From Pomacea canaliculata (Eukaryota; Mollusca; Gastropoda; Architaenioglossa; Ampullariidae): a stretch of DNA of 64,000 bases. The stretch spans positions 9,824,007 through 9,888,006 of the forward strand of contig NC_037592.1 in assembly GCF_003073045.1 (NCBI RefSeq). The letters run 5' to 3'. The first letter of the stretch is position 1. Every line of letters starts with the position of its first letter. Made by a program: the position numbers and the translations under genes. Below, one piece after another: positions 1 through 14,300 of the stretch. Under the pieces are notes generated by a model. That model ran no database searches. It had not been told where the DNA came from and saw only the letters and a program-made list of their open reading frames with translations.

Positions 1-422
1 ATTGAAAAAAGACATTTTTAGTGTTTATTGATATTTGACATTCTAATAGATACAAGTCCCAGAATAGAAAAGCAAGTGATACCTGTTTATTTGCAAGAAG
101 ACTGGAAATGAAATGAACATTAGGTTAATTTATGGTTTCATCAAACAGGATGACAGTGTATGCTGATTCATGTGAGGCTAGAAATAAGCCAGCTTCTTAT
201 GAAAGGAACAACTAGTACCAGTGGACTAGCATAACAGTCAATGGGTATCTGTCTAGAAATGTATATATGCATGTAGCAAACTATCCTGTATCAACAAAAT
301 TGATGGACTTTATGCTTTAAATTTCATGTTTTTAAAGACTTAAAACATCCTAGAGATGATGCTTAGTTCAATTTCAGTGTCTAGGAGTGAAGCAGTTGGT
401 CATGAAAATTGTTTTCTTGCAG

Positions 423-1506
<1,084 letters not shown>

Positions 1507-2050
1507 CAGATTACTAATGCTGCTCTTTCTTTGAAGCAGAATACAGAGATGATTAGAATGAAAGAGACTGTAACAACAGCATTATAAACCTGAGAATTCA
1601 AGTTCCAAACAAATTTAATTGTCCTGTCTTAATCAGTGGGTGGTGGCTGTGTAAGATTTTAAGACCCTCTTGTTGCAGAAGGAAGGCAGGCAGGAATATT
1701 GTGTGTGTGGATAAATTCAGAATTCTCTATGAATTAGACACATTTTTTTGTGTTTGTATAAGTGCTCAGTATGTTTTGCGTGGATGCTTGTCCGTGTGTT
1801 TTATGATACAGGAAGATCTGAAAAAGAATGCTTGTTTCTGAAAGTATGCATTTGTGATGACTGATGTTTAAAACATTAGAAAATCATTAAAAGATTATTT
1901 ACCTAATTGTTTTTGCTGTGTGGAATGTGTATGCAGGCTAAATTGAAACAAAAAATTTTTCATCTAGAAGGCACAAACATGCTGGTACCAAAAAAATGCT
2001 TAAACACATTGTGTATTGATACTGTAAAATAAACAAAACAAAAATACTTA
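1507..2050 (+). other. CNOT11 3' UTR (probable)
   Basis: AT-rich, non-coding sequence follows the CNOT11 stop codon. A canonical AATAAA hexamer at about 2028-2033 is the best candidate for the poly(A) signal, giving a 3' UTR of roughly 530 bases. The end is inferred from the hexamer only. Confidence 0.5.
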
Positions 2051-2292
2051 GCAATGCAGTTTCCTGATGTAAAATTTGAAGAATAATGCAAAAGTGATGG
2101 GTTGACCAGAGGCTATATACTTGTAGGTTGATAATTTTCCTGTTTTGCATGCAATTAAAAGCAAATATAGGAATATAATCTTTGAGGTTTAAGACTTTAC
2201 ACCCTCACATGCTCTTCCAGGGGCTTCATGCGACCTTTGACTTTTGGCACAGCCAGTGGCTGGTTTATAACTATTCATTGATCTCCCTGAAT

Positions 2293-2545
2293 TGCTCGAC
2301 AAGCTCCAGGGAGTTCGAAACAATGCTGCTCGCATTGTATTCCACAAGGGGGACAACTGAACATGTCCCACCACTTGTGCGAATGCACTGGCTGTTGGTT
2401 TGGGCTCGCATCTAATACAAGATTGTCCAAGTCTGTTATTGTGTTCATGGCCATTCCAGTGTCTAAGCTTGTATTGTCACACCAGTTCACTCTACCTACG
2501 TCGGTTTCCTCACTGTTCCATGTATCAGACTGAAAAGGTTTGGCC
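2293..2545 (+). mobile_element. Degraded LINE (non-LTR retrotransposon) ORF2 C-terminal relic
   Basis: The + strand reads LLDKLQGVRNNAARIVF and then, after a one-base frame change, TTEHVPPLVRMHWLLVWARI, a stop, and YKIVQVCY. This is the familiar tail of LINE ORF2 proteins downstream of the reverse transcriptase (pattern KLQ.VQN.AARL ... LHWLPV..RI.YKI). In-frame stops and the frame change show it is dead. The clade (CR1, L2 or RTE type) cannot be assigned from this fragment. The 5' and 3' ends of the insertion are not visible. Confidence 0.6.
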
Positions 2546-4529
2546 TTTCGCTCATTCTTTTTCAGAGTGAACATGCAAAACAAAGCAAAAAAATGTTCAT
2601 AACCACTTCTATCAATCTTTAGCACATGAGAGATCTCTCCACACAGTTTGCAAAATACGTTCTACGTGGACTTAATCTAGTGTATTGTTTTGGAAAGTAT
2701 ATTATAAAAGGTATGCATCCTATGTCATTTGCTTGTAAATTTTCACTAGTGTATACCTTTATTTAAGAGACTAAATTGTAAGGGAGATAAGCAATGCTTA
2801 TTGCAAACGGTAAGTAGTCTCCCCGAGTTAAGCAGACTGCACAAAACGCGATCTCGAACCCGTGTTCATACATTCAATTTCAAAACGTCTTATAAATGTA
2901 AGTTCGAAATATTTTGCTGTTGAAAGGGGAAAAAAAGTGCTCGGGAAGAATATATGTTTGTATTGAGCAAAGAGCAAACGTTTAAACGAAGGCTAAGATC
3001 GAGAGTAACATCACAAACTTGTCTTACTGGACTGCTCGCAGACGATTTCTTTTTCAGTTAACTACTAGAACGATTTTTGATATATTTATTTCATATTGTC
3101 TGCTTTTGTTTTGTATTCTATTACCCACACCTTTTTTAAACTTAGAATTCCGCTTGTGTGTGTTATTTCTCTCATCACCGTCAATGAAAAATTTGGGTTG
3201 ACTAAAAGGATTTGTGTCCAGAGCAAGTATGAAATACTCTTCATTTTGACCACTACCGCAATTTCACTACAAGTAACAGTAATTAACATAACATAGGTTA
3301 ACATATGCATGTGTTTTCTATCAGTATTTCAAATTTGAACCAAATCTGTTCAATAGATTAAAAACTACAGATATTTTAAGTTCGTTACACTTAAGACTTG
3401 TCATTTTTCCACCTGAAAAAATGATGATTTTGTAATATTAAGTAATAGCTGCACATTTCACAAAAGAGATCTTGCAAGTTTGTAGAAAAAATTAGTACAA
3501 CAATACTTAATGATTACTTTGAAAAACATGTTTGAGTTGTATTTAGTAAATTAGTATTTGAAATGGAGTACTTGAAATATGATGTCCTAATGCAAAATAA
3601 CCAAGCGCACAACTTTTTTTTTTCAATTTTCGATGCATTGTTTCCAGTAGGTCTTTTGCAGATTAGTTTTTCAGTCACTTGAGTACAAAGTCAGTGTTGG
3701 TAACTTCCCATACAAAGTACTTGGGACTTCTACGGTTTCAAGATGCTACTTATGGAGCATATGGTCCAAAATAGAGTACATGTAGTTATAGCTGTGGTGC
3801 AAATCGCAATATCTACAAAACTAATAATAGAGACTCAGTTTTTGCTTTGTTTTGTTTTTCTTATATTTTCTTGTACTTTCATGAACATAAAAAGTACTCG
3901 CTATAAAAAAATAATTTTCGTGCCGGTACCTACCTCTAGTTACTCAGTCGGCTATCCTTTTCATTCCAATGGTAGCTTTGGATCCTAAGAACCTATACAC
4001 TAGTCACTAATCAAACGTGGGGGAAAAAATGAGTGTTAAAATAACTTTTCAAAACTTTCGAAAAAAAAACAACAAATGAAGCTACATTGTGTGATTGCTC
4101 ATTGTACGTTCATTGATAATTTTGTCTGCTTTATTCACATTTTTGACGCTTAAGGCGGCGGAAAGTAGAATGGGTTAAACAGTTTAAATTTAGCCAAAAA
4201 TGCAGACGCATAGCTCGTTAAGTCATTTAAGATTCTTTTAGCTTGTTTTCACGACTCGCTACATATGGTTAGAGGTTGCGAATAAAGAAGAAACGCACAG
4301 TGTGCTCATTCTCTGAGTCTTTTTTTGTTCTTTCGCTTTTCAAGAGCCTGACCATGTAAAACCAGACTCTAGCCAGCGGCAACTGTACAGAAGGTGACAA
4401 GTCTGTTTGCTACATGTGACGCAAAACTGGTAAAACTTGACGTACTGTCATCTTTGACGTAACTGACCCAAATGGATTCTGCTTTTGGTCTGGGAGGGTG
4501 TGTGCTAATATCCTCGAACACTGACCAAG
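2546..4529. other. Intergenic region without a recognised gene
   Basis: AT-rich sequence between the LINE relic and the receptor phosphatase start codon. Open frames are short and have no recognisable homology, splice context or composition shift. The promoter and 5' UTR of the downstream gene must lie in the right-hand part, since its ATG is at 4530, but no TATA box or initiator can be singled out. Confidence 0.5.
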
Positions 4530-4563
4530 ATGTTTCTCACAAGTCTGGCATTGCTTCTGATGA
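4530..4563 (+). other. First coding exon with signal peptide of the receptor phosphatase-like gene
   Basis: ATG at 4530 opens a short hydrophobic run, MFLTSLALLLM, and ends at a good donor (A|GTATGA) in phase 1. Joining to the acceptor at 4757 gives ACC and continues TGYTGGAHVTV into the Ig domain. The start is chosen because this is the only upstream exon with a signal-like peptide and the right phase. It is too short to appear as a stand-alone ORF. Confidence 0.75.
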
Positions 4564-7500
4564 GTATGATTTTGTAACAAAATATTTTTCTGTTTTAGAT
4601 TTGTTTCTTTTTTTTTTATTAGCGCTTTTTGAGGAAAAGGTTACATGAAAATGGAAGAAGGCTCAGTCAATTATGTTTCTTCGATACTGCAACAGTCCAA
4701 AACAATATTGATATTACCTTTGTGATGTTGCCTGTTTGAATGCTTTCCTTTGTGCAGCCGGCTACACTGGTGGCGCTCACGTGACGGTGTCTCCGGATGA
4801 TGTTCAAAATGGCATCAGTGTCACGCTGACCTGTGGTGTGTTGGACATCCCTGCGGCCGGAGACCGGTGGGAATGGTTCCTAAATGACTTAAGCATGAAT
4901 CAGCCTCAGCAAAGCGTTCGCTATTTCTTCCTTCGACTTCTCGACTCATGGTGGGGACTATAAATGCAGCTTCTTCAACAGCACTACCAGTGTCACAGAA
5001 TTCAGTCCCCCGGTACCGGTATGTCGTAACGGTAAGTCTGTGGAGAAGTTTAGAGGGAAGAGTTATTTCGTGAAGACGACTACAACATGAATATTCTTTG
5101 CCACGTACCTTACAATGCTCGTATGTGGACATAGTCGAAATTATCGCTCGACGAACTCAACAGTACTTTCACCAGCAGTCCCACCTTTTTGTTCCAGCAA
5201 GCAAAAGTCATTGCATGGACAAAGCAGAATGCGCTACAGCATTGTGTCCACATAAATGTGCGTATGGCTACACCAAACCTCCCAGCTGCGAAAACCGTAA
5301 GAACAAGTTGAAAACTATTACCATCAAACGTATTATAACATGTGCTGCTGCAACTGAACTGAGAGAGAGAAAAAAATTGAAGGAAGCGGAGACATTTTAT
5401 TGTCCACAGTTTTAGTCGAAGAGCTATCGTCACTGTCTATTTTACTCTGCTTCCACACACTTCATTCATTTTCAACTCTCTATAGCTTCTTTGTCCACGC
5501 CAGTCCCAGTGAACACAACAAAAATTTGTATCAATTAATCAATCCATCTCCGTCTTAACTTAGTACAGCATAGAGATCATTTCACTGTCTTCGACGTCGT
5601 CGTCGTTGTTGTTGTTATTATTATTGTTGCTGCCAACAAGTGGTAGACGTGTCCTGTTTTAAATTTCTGACAGAGGGAAAATCTCCTTCTTTTGACTCGG
5701 TTGAGCTTTTTCACGTCCAATTGAATAACACTTTCGTTAGCTCTTGCATGCAAGAAGACTAGCGACAGAAGGAGCTTTAAAAAAACACGCTGACGTCACG
5801 AATAGATGTAGATACGAACTGAACTCAGCTCAGTCAACAGAAGAAATAAAACAAAAAAGAAAAAACTGTTGGCCCCTGAAAGACCTTTGAGGCCTCAGCG
5901 TATTTGTTGTATGTACAGCATGTCCTGCCAACAAATTCGGAATGGACTGCACTCAGACGTGCCACTGTTTGGACCCTCTAGAAGTGTGCGACGCTGTGCA
6001 GGGTGTGTGTCCTAGTCACCAATGTCACGAAGACTGGGAAGGCACTGGATGCAGCCAGCGTACGTCAATGCGTGCGTGCGTGTGTGATATCTAAGTCAAT
6101 CTAATTGTTAGGAGGAAATATCCATGTGTGCGTTTTTTTAAAAAATATTATTATAACAAATGAACATTTCTTAATCTTGTATAATTTTGCCTTTATGCAG
6201 ATAACCTTGGTGAACATCGGGGCAATGGTTTGGGGACTTGTGCCCGAACCACCGCCCCCATTAGTAAGAACTCAATATTTGCAAGTACATTTGAAACAAC
6301 TTTAACCCTCCATCCTCATCCACTCCTCCAACAGGTCTGCCCAAGCTGCACGACGGACCTAGTGTTATTTCTAGCACGTGTACATCCATCACCGTGTCAT
6401 GGGATGCATGGGATTCTCGGCACGACTTCGGAGACTTCCCCAGCGTCTGGGCTTACAGGTCACTGAACCTACAAAGTCAGGCCGCCACGTGTTGGGAGAC
6501 AGCTCTTCCTGCTATAATTCTCACTGTATCTTTTCTCGCTTTTGGAAGTTCCAGTGGTTACAAATTATAAAATAAAATTGCTTTTAATTTCGTTGAAAAA
6601 AAAGAGTGGGCAAGAGATAAACGACGTCCTCGAATAGTGAGATTTTTTAAAATGCTTTTTGTTTGTTTGTTTTTGAGTGGAAAGGGATGTCTGGTTGGAT
6701 AGAGCTGGGTTGGAAGATGATTTCCTTAGAGTGCATTTTGGTGACATGTGAACTTTGTGGTTTTGATTCTATGACCAGTAATGTAATCATTAAAACAAGA
6801 GGGCTAATACGCACATAGTAATAGTAATGATGTTTACTAATACTGTGAAAGTTTGGAAGGATTTGCAAGAAACTGCTGATGCGACACACAAGTATCAATG
6901 TCGCACTGCCGAGCCCCGCCAAGATAGTAGAGTGCATGGGCAGCCCGGGTTTTTAATTGTGCATTGCATCATGGTCCTGTTTCCGTCAGCGTTACTGGTG
7001 TTTTTTTCTGATGACACAGTCTGCTGACCTTGTCGGACGAAAGCCCAAACCACTCTCAGTGGACGCTGGTGGACACCTTGAAGCATGACGCGCTCAAGAA
7101 GATGTACACGCATACGGTGCCTGTGAATACAATCGCACGCGGGGTGATGCACAGGTTTCGCGTGGACATCTTTTACAATGCTTCCGGCAAAATGGCTGCC
7201 CGCTCTAGCCCCGGCTTTTCTTCTGTGCCAGTCTATCCGTGCGATCGTGAGTATGGTTCTAAGATCGATAATGACAATGACAATAATAAATTTATGGATC
7301 ACCACCAGAGTTCGTCAATAATAAAAGTCACATAAACATTGCCAATTACTCACTGAGTCAAAATAACAAATGGTAATAACAAGCCAGTTTCTCATCCGCT
7401 CACGAGATGGCACGGGGACAGACGACCTCTCTGGACCCCTTGTAACTGCAATAGTAAATTATTTTCCCGGTATGTAATAATATTCTTACTATTCGAGTGT

Positions 7501-8237
7501 CAACATCTACATTTCATTCAGTAACGTAATACCGATTGCAAACATTATCAAGTGATCTAAGATCTACATCCCTACTTGAGCATGGAGTTGTTTACACGTG
7601 AGTGGTTAGTAAATGAGGGAAATGACATTAAAGGATCAAACTTGTAGTACCCCTCTAGAAAAAAATCCCCAGAGTGAGGAATGTTACGTCAACTTTTCTT
7701 TAGAAGAAAAGGAAAAGAAGGAAAAAAAATCCACCGACTTTCACAGCCATGGGCTCGGGTACACCAGGTCTTCACATTTAATGGTGCCATGTTATGATGC
7801 AAGTTTCTTTAAAATGCTCATTCAAGCTGAAGGTAAAAGCAGTGAATTTGTTAACTTTCTAAAAAAAATTCTTTAATTGAAAAAATAATATCAATAGAAG
7901 TAGCTCACTACCACAATAATAGCAGCTCACCACCCCAACATACACAGAAAGTTAACAAAAAAAATCACAGATTCCTTCATTCGTGCGAAAGCACGGGGTT
8001 TTTTTTCAGCCATGTAAGCAACTAAAGAGAAAAGATAGTGTGATAATTGTAGATTATTTGAAGGTTTGTTTAAGGAAAAAAATTATCAGAAACTAATACT
8101 ACATACATTTTTAGTTCCAGCAAGTTTGAGTGCGGACACACCGGGACAAGGTGAGTATTAAGTGCGAGCCATTTTAAAATGCTATATATATATATGAGAT
8201 TCTAGCTATATCATTTCACTTATTTTTCTTTGCTTAA

Positions 8238-8306
<69 letters not shown>

Positions 8307-11300
8307 TTTTTCTTTCTTTTTGAAAGAAGGTAGGGAAGAATGTGGACGCATGTTTTATCGTTATTCTATCATTAGACTTCTCGACTTGCATGGTTTTAGA
8401 ATTTTCAAGTAGGTCCTGAAACCCAGCTCGGCAGTCAGTCATAAAGTTAATCTTACACCACCATTGTCCTGCTGCAGCATATAGTCCAAAGACCAATAGA
8501 CACATCGAAGAATTCTTTTGCGTATTTAAGTACAGAGAGGGCAAACCGTGGCTGAGCTGCGTCATCTGGTTCTGAATATGGAGGAGGTGAAAGTCAAATG
8601 GACCTTGTCCGCCAATCTGGGCGCCTCGCCACCCGCTGACCTCCGCCTCGTGTATGTCTACCGCAAGCAGCGTCGGGGCATATGTCCGCCGCTGAGCCCA
8701 CCTGACTCTTACATCAGGTTCGACATGGTTGCGGGTACTAGGGGCCTTCTCCTGCATCACCTCTTGCCAGGCTACGACTACGAGTACATCTTCACTGTCG
8801 AGTCTGCCACCGTCACTGCCATTAAGGAGACACTGAACGGGGAATTTTCCACCAAGCCTAATGGTTGGTCCCAGTAACATTAGTTGTCAACCCCATTTGG
8901 TAGAGCCACTAAGATAGCATCAACAGTTTGTCATTTTTTTTTTCATGTTGAATATCATCGCAGATATCATCGGCGTCAACAGTAATATTGTCATTGTTGT
9001 CATCGATGTAAAAATGTAAAAATAAAAACTCTTCTGGATTATTTATCCATCGTCGGAAATAATGCAGCCCAAATAAAATTTAGCATACATCCAGGTTCTT
9101 GCTGACATCGGCGTATACGAGTAGTAGTGATCGTCGACGTATCAGAAACGGACATTGTCGAAATAACTACTAGAGAGAAACTAAAACACATTTATTAATT
9201 TAAAAACGTTTTTGAAGTAAATAAAACAAAAATTCAGGTAAATTAGCTTGTTGGTACAAATGATTTCTGCAGGTGTACTGTGCACTGCAGACAGAGACAA
9301 TTGATTGGTCTCAACACAGGTTTGTACTGCCTAGACCAGGGATGGGCAAAGTTTTCTGTTTTCGGGCCGGTCTCCAAGTTCTAATCTATGCGGCGGGTCG
9401 GAAAACTACATAAAACCCACGCCAGGTGGCTACACAACAAACCTAATGATAAGGAAATGGACAACAAATGAGTAAACAACGGCGTTCTCTTAACGAATTT
9501 ATTTTTTAAAGTGAAGATGTTTAAATTCTCTCACAATAAAACTTTAAACCAGCCTTTCCTTTGAAGGCAGCCGCCCACGATGCTCTCTAACGACTCCATC
9601 AGACATGTCAGCCATGTTATTTGTTATCTTTTGACCTTTTCTGTGTTAGAATGTGGACTGACGATTTCTAATGCTGTTGTGCTTGATAAATTAAATTTCA
9701 ATCAGCCTACATTGAAAAAAAAAAAAAAGAAAACAGGTGGACTTTACAGTTTGGCAGATAGGCCGGTCCAAAGACGTCCGCGGGTCGTACTTTGCCCACC
9801 CCTGGCCTAGACCCTGGTCAGGTTTTTATTTATTTTCTCCTGCTCAAAAGTGCGTCATTTACTCTTTTCTTTCTGTGCTAACACTTGCCATCTTTTTCAT
9901 GCAGCACCCACTAGTACCATAGACGGGTTGTCGCTTCTAAACGTGTCAGCAACAGAAGTCACTGTCGGGTGGGTTGCCCCTCCGTGCGAAGAGCTGGGAG
10001 GCCCCGTCAGCCGCTATGAGGTGGAGTTATCAAGCCTGCAGATGCCGACCAACATTTCCTTCTCCGACAGTCTACAGGTTAAAAATATGTTCAAAGAACT
10101 CATTTTTCCGAGAATGTGATTTTTTCAGTTTACTTTTTTAGGTGGGGGAGAAGAGGGGAAAACAGATCTTGTTTTTGAAGGTTGCTGTATGTTTAAAAGT
10201 GCTCGAAGACTTTGAGCTGTTTATTCGAAATTCCTCGGTGGTGAGGGGAGGACATTTAATATTAATTCTTCATTCTGTCAGACTGTGTTTTCAAATATCA
10301 TTATCTCTTTCCAAGCATTTAGACATTTACAGAGTGTCGATTGAGGTCGATAATGTCGTGCTTCACTCCCATCCCCCATCGCACTAAGTGAGACTATAAT
10401 ATATATTATATTATGTAATATAATATTATTTCGAAAAAAGAGAACAGTTATGATCTCAGAAAGGAGCAACAATCAAAATTTTGTGTACGAAATGACCCAG
10501 ATGAAAGCTAAATAAATTATTCTTTGCGTATCTGCATTTCCCCATAGATTCATAAACAAGTTTCTTGTTTAATATGCAGCATATTAATCGAGTTCTTTTC
10601 GCTTCTTGATATACTGTCTTTATGAAAGTAAGTCTTCAGGAAATATTTCCGACACATTCTCAGTCACTAGAATTTTTTAATTTTTATTCGTTATTTTTAT
10701 AACTTTTTCTCGTTGCAAAAAATATTTAGATTCATTTTGACTCTGTAAATATCTTCTCTGGAAGCGGCCTTTCAACCAAGTGAGGTGTTTGACATAAGCT
10801 TGGAGACCGTCACCTTTTACGCTTTGGCACTACAGTGATACCTCGGTTCTCGAACATAATTCGTTCCGGGAGGACGGTCGAGAACCAAATTGTTCGAGAA
10901 CCGAAGCAATGAAACCCATAGGAAATAATGGAAACTGGATTAATTCGTTCCAAGCCCCAGAAAATGCCTATTTACTGGCCTAATTTGTATATAATATGTA
11001 GAAAAACATGAGTCTCAACAGAAATAAGAAATAAAAGTGTATTTATTAAAACAAAAAAAAATAAATAAAATGTACTGTACAGTACAGTAAATTGTGTTTC
11101 ATTTACTGTACCTCTACCAAACTTTATGGCAGGAGGGAATGAATGTGGAGGGAGGAGGGAAGGGGATGGTTATTGTATTGAAGGGGAGTCCTCTTCAATA
11201 AAAACAGAGGGTAACTGCTCTTCGGGTGTTTCTGTTCTCTGTATCTTTTGCTGAGGAGAATCAGAATCTTGCTCTGCAGTTGCTTGTCTGATTCTTTACG

Positions 11301-14300
11301 GAAGAATTTGTCAATTGTTTGCTGTTTTTTTCTCCTTTGCAAAATTTGCGGAAAGTGGACATAACATTGTCATTAAAAATGTTAACTGCTCTATTTGCTA
11401 CCACTTTATCAGTGTTGTTCAACAAAATTTGCGATTTCTGCCCATTTTGCACACATTTCATGACTCTCTCCACAAAACGTCACTCTCTCTCTCTGCACTC
11501 ACACTGATGACGCAAGCAAGGCGCGCTGGGCTGAATCAGAGATCTGTAGGTCCCTACAGATCTCTGGCTGAATGAACGCCATTCGGCTCAACTCGGCTCA
11601 TCTCGGACGTTCGGATGTTCGAGTTCCAAATATTTGTTCGGATTCCAAGACAAAATTTTCTCGAATTTCCTGGTCGAATACCGATTTGGTCGAAAACCAA
11701 GGCGTTCGAGAACCGAGGTATCACTGTATCTGTATGTTCCCCAGGCAACGCTGGTTGCCCTGAAGCCGTCCACCCGTTACGAGATCCGCGTGCGATATGC
11801 CAATGACATTGCACCGGGACCTTTCAGCGCCCCTATTATATTTGAAACACCCAGCGATGTCCGTAAGTTTATGCATTGCAAATGTGCATTATTTCAGAAT
11901 AGTCGTGGGACTTGATCCTCTTGACCAGACCTGGGCAAACGCCGGCCCGCCTCCTGTCTCTGACCGGTCCGCCCGCCCACCCGCCAGTATACAATATATA
12001 CAGTATTGTGTAAAACTGAGTTAACTATGTTAGTCCGGCCCTCGAAAACCATCCCAATGTCTCATGCGGCCCCTTGGGAAAATTAATTGCCCACCCCTGC
12101 TCTTGACAGTGAGTCACGGTCAAGTTGATGAAACTTGTAAAATTTATTACTTGGCAGCTCCTGCTCCGTCTCCACCCTTACGGGTGCGTCAAATATTTCG
12201 AGAGCTGCACTGTGTTGGACTGAGTTGGGACCCTGGACCAGAAAACGAAGAAAAAGTGATCAGCTTCGAGGTGGGCTACAAATGTAATAACCAGGACTTC
12301 ATCTGAAGCCTGCTTTGACGACAGTTCTTAAATAATGACAATTCTTTATTTACGAGCGTGGTAGAATAAGCAGAACTGTTTTTTTTACCTCTAGCCATCT
12401 CATTAAATAGGGATAAATACGCTAAACTGCTAATTTACTCAAATAATCGCAGATATGTCATCACAGAGCCAGCGAGATGCATGAAGTTGACATAAGGCGA
12501 TTCTCTTGGACAAACCTCTGTCATGGTGCAGTTCTTTTCGGCAGATATTTAACCTGGCCATTGCCAACACCTCGAAGAACTTGAAGGGGCACTGGTCGGC
12601 CCCAGCTGCTGCACGACAGACGCGCGTGTGCGGCCTGCAGCCTGGGCGAGAGTACTCGCTGGGCGTGGCGGCTCGTGGCCAACTGGCTCTGAGCTTGACC
12701 ACCAAAGTCGTGGTATTCACAGACCACTACGCGCCTCCTCCGCCCAGTCCGCTAGTGGTACGTCACACCCCGAAGTTTGCCCGCAGATCAGAAATAATCT
12801 CCGGGCTGTACCCTACCCTGCCTCTGACCTTTTTTGTAAATAAGTTCGCAAAAGATATACGTAGACAATGATCGTGTTAGGTACTTGTCAGAATGGATGA
12901 GTACAAGCCACAATCTCTGCAGATTGATGAATTTTATACTCTGTCTTGAATATTTCTTTGAGAGAAGATGAGAATTAAAATGTCCCCAAATTGAAGCAAG
13001 TGTGAACGTGAGACCAGGTACAAGTATTAAATGATAAAAATATAAGCTTATTAACATTATACACACACGAGAATGGGCTTACCGTAGAATTATATTAGAG
13101 CATGAAACTCTCAAGAGTGCAATAATATAAACATCTTGCGCATAAAACGTCAAGCAATTAAGACGAGGAATAAACGAGCATGCACTAATAGACGTCGTCT
13201 GCTACTTTTGTTCACTTTAATTGTTGATATTCATCACAGACAGACTGACATAATGCTATTTTCTGTTCAGTTATATATAATATGTTGTTTCTTCAGTAAA
13301 TGGCTTTAAAATAGTGATAATTTCTGTGAAAGTGTGATACACCTGAAATGAAGGTTTACTTGCATTAAAGCTAGTTAAGCGATTAAAAATGATGGGTGGG
13401 TGATTTATGGGACGGGGAGAGAAAGACATTCCTTCTATTCCTTCTTCACATGAGAAAGTCATCTTTGATTTTCCATTTCTTGTCTTATGCTTTTTACGTA
13501 CCACTTGCTAAAATTCGTTTTATTTCAACAGTTAAACAGCTGATAAAGTATGCATGTCTTTATCTGTAATTGTATCTCTCTCAAAAAATGACTTTAAAAA
13601 TGTTTCGGGTTGAAAGTGGAACATATTTTACCTGGCTCTTTAACATATCTTCCTCATAATTTCGATTAATAAAGCACTAATGTATCGTGTTTTAGAACAA
13701 GGCTATGAATTTTTCAAGGAATTTAATTTTGTATCAAGTTCTTTTGTGGTTTTTCTTTTTGTTTTATTTGTTTGTTTTTTCTTTTGTTTTTGTTTGTGTG
13801 TGTGTGTGCGTGTGTGTTTGTTTTTTTTAACCAGACCCAAGAAAGTTTCTGTTTTTGTTTGTAGTTAAGAAAATATCGGAAAACGCATGCAGTGTGTCGT
13901 CCCTAAATGCTGAATTCTAACCCGTCTTGAAAACAAATTAGATGGCTAATAGTGGCTAGTGAGTAATCTGGAAACTAGATTCCTTCGTTGCTGTAAACGT
14001 CATACTCCGTGTCAAAGGTGGTGTCGAGGACACTGAAAACGGTACTTGTAAAGCTTCGCCCCGTCGTATCCTCCCTCGTTGCCATCGCCTATTACTTGAT
14101 CTACGTGGCCGAGGGGATCCCGACCGAGCAGGAAAAAGCGGACGCTGGCATAGCAACGGGACCCAAAGGCATCGTCCCTTTTGAGCAGGCGGCGGAGAAG
14201 AAAGGCTCTGTATATAATCGGGTGAGGAGTGAGCAAGATTGCGCCATGCGTTGGCGTGCGTCTGTGTGCACACAGGAAAGGGTCGGCAAGTGAGCGAGAC

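Noticed and set aside
8206-8880. A 224-codon minus-strand open frame
   Set aside because: It is the shadow of the FN3 exon 8531-8863 plus the (TCTG)n repeat, which has no stops in several frames (QTDR repeats on the minus strand).
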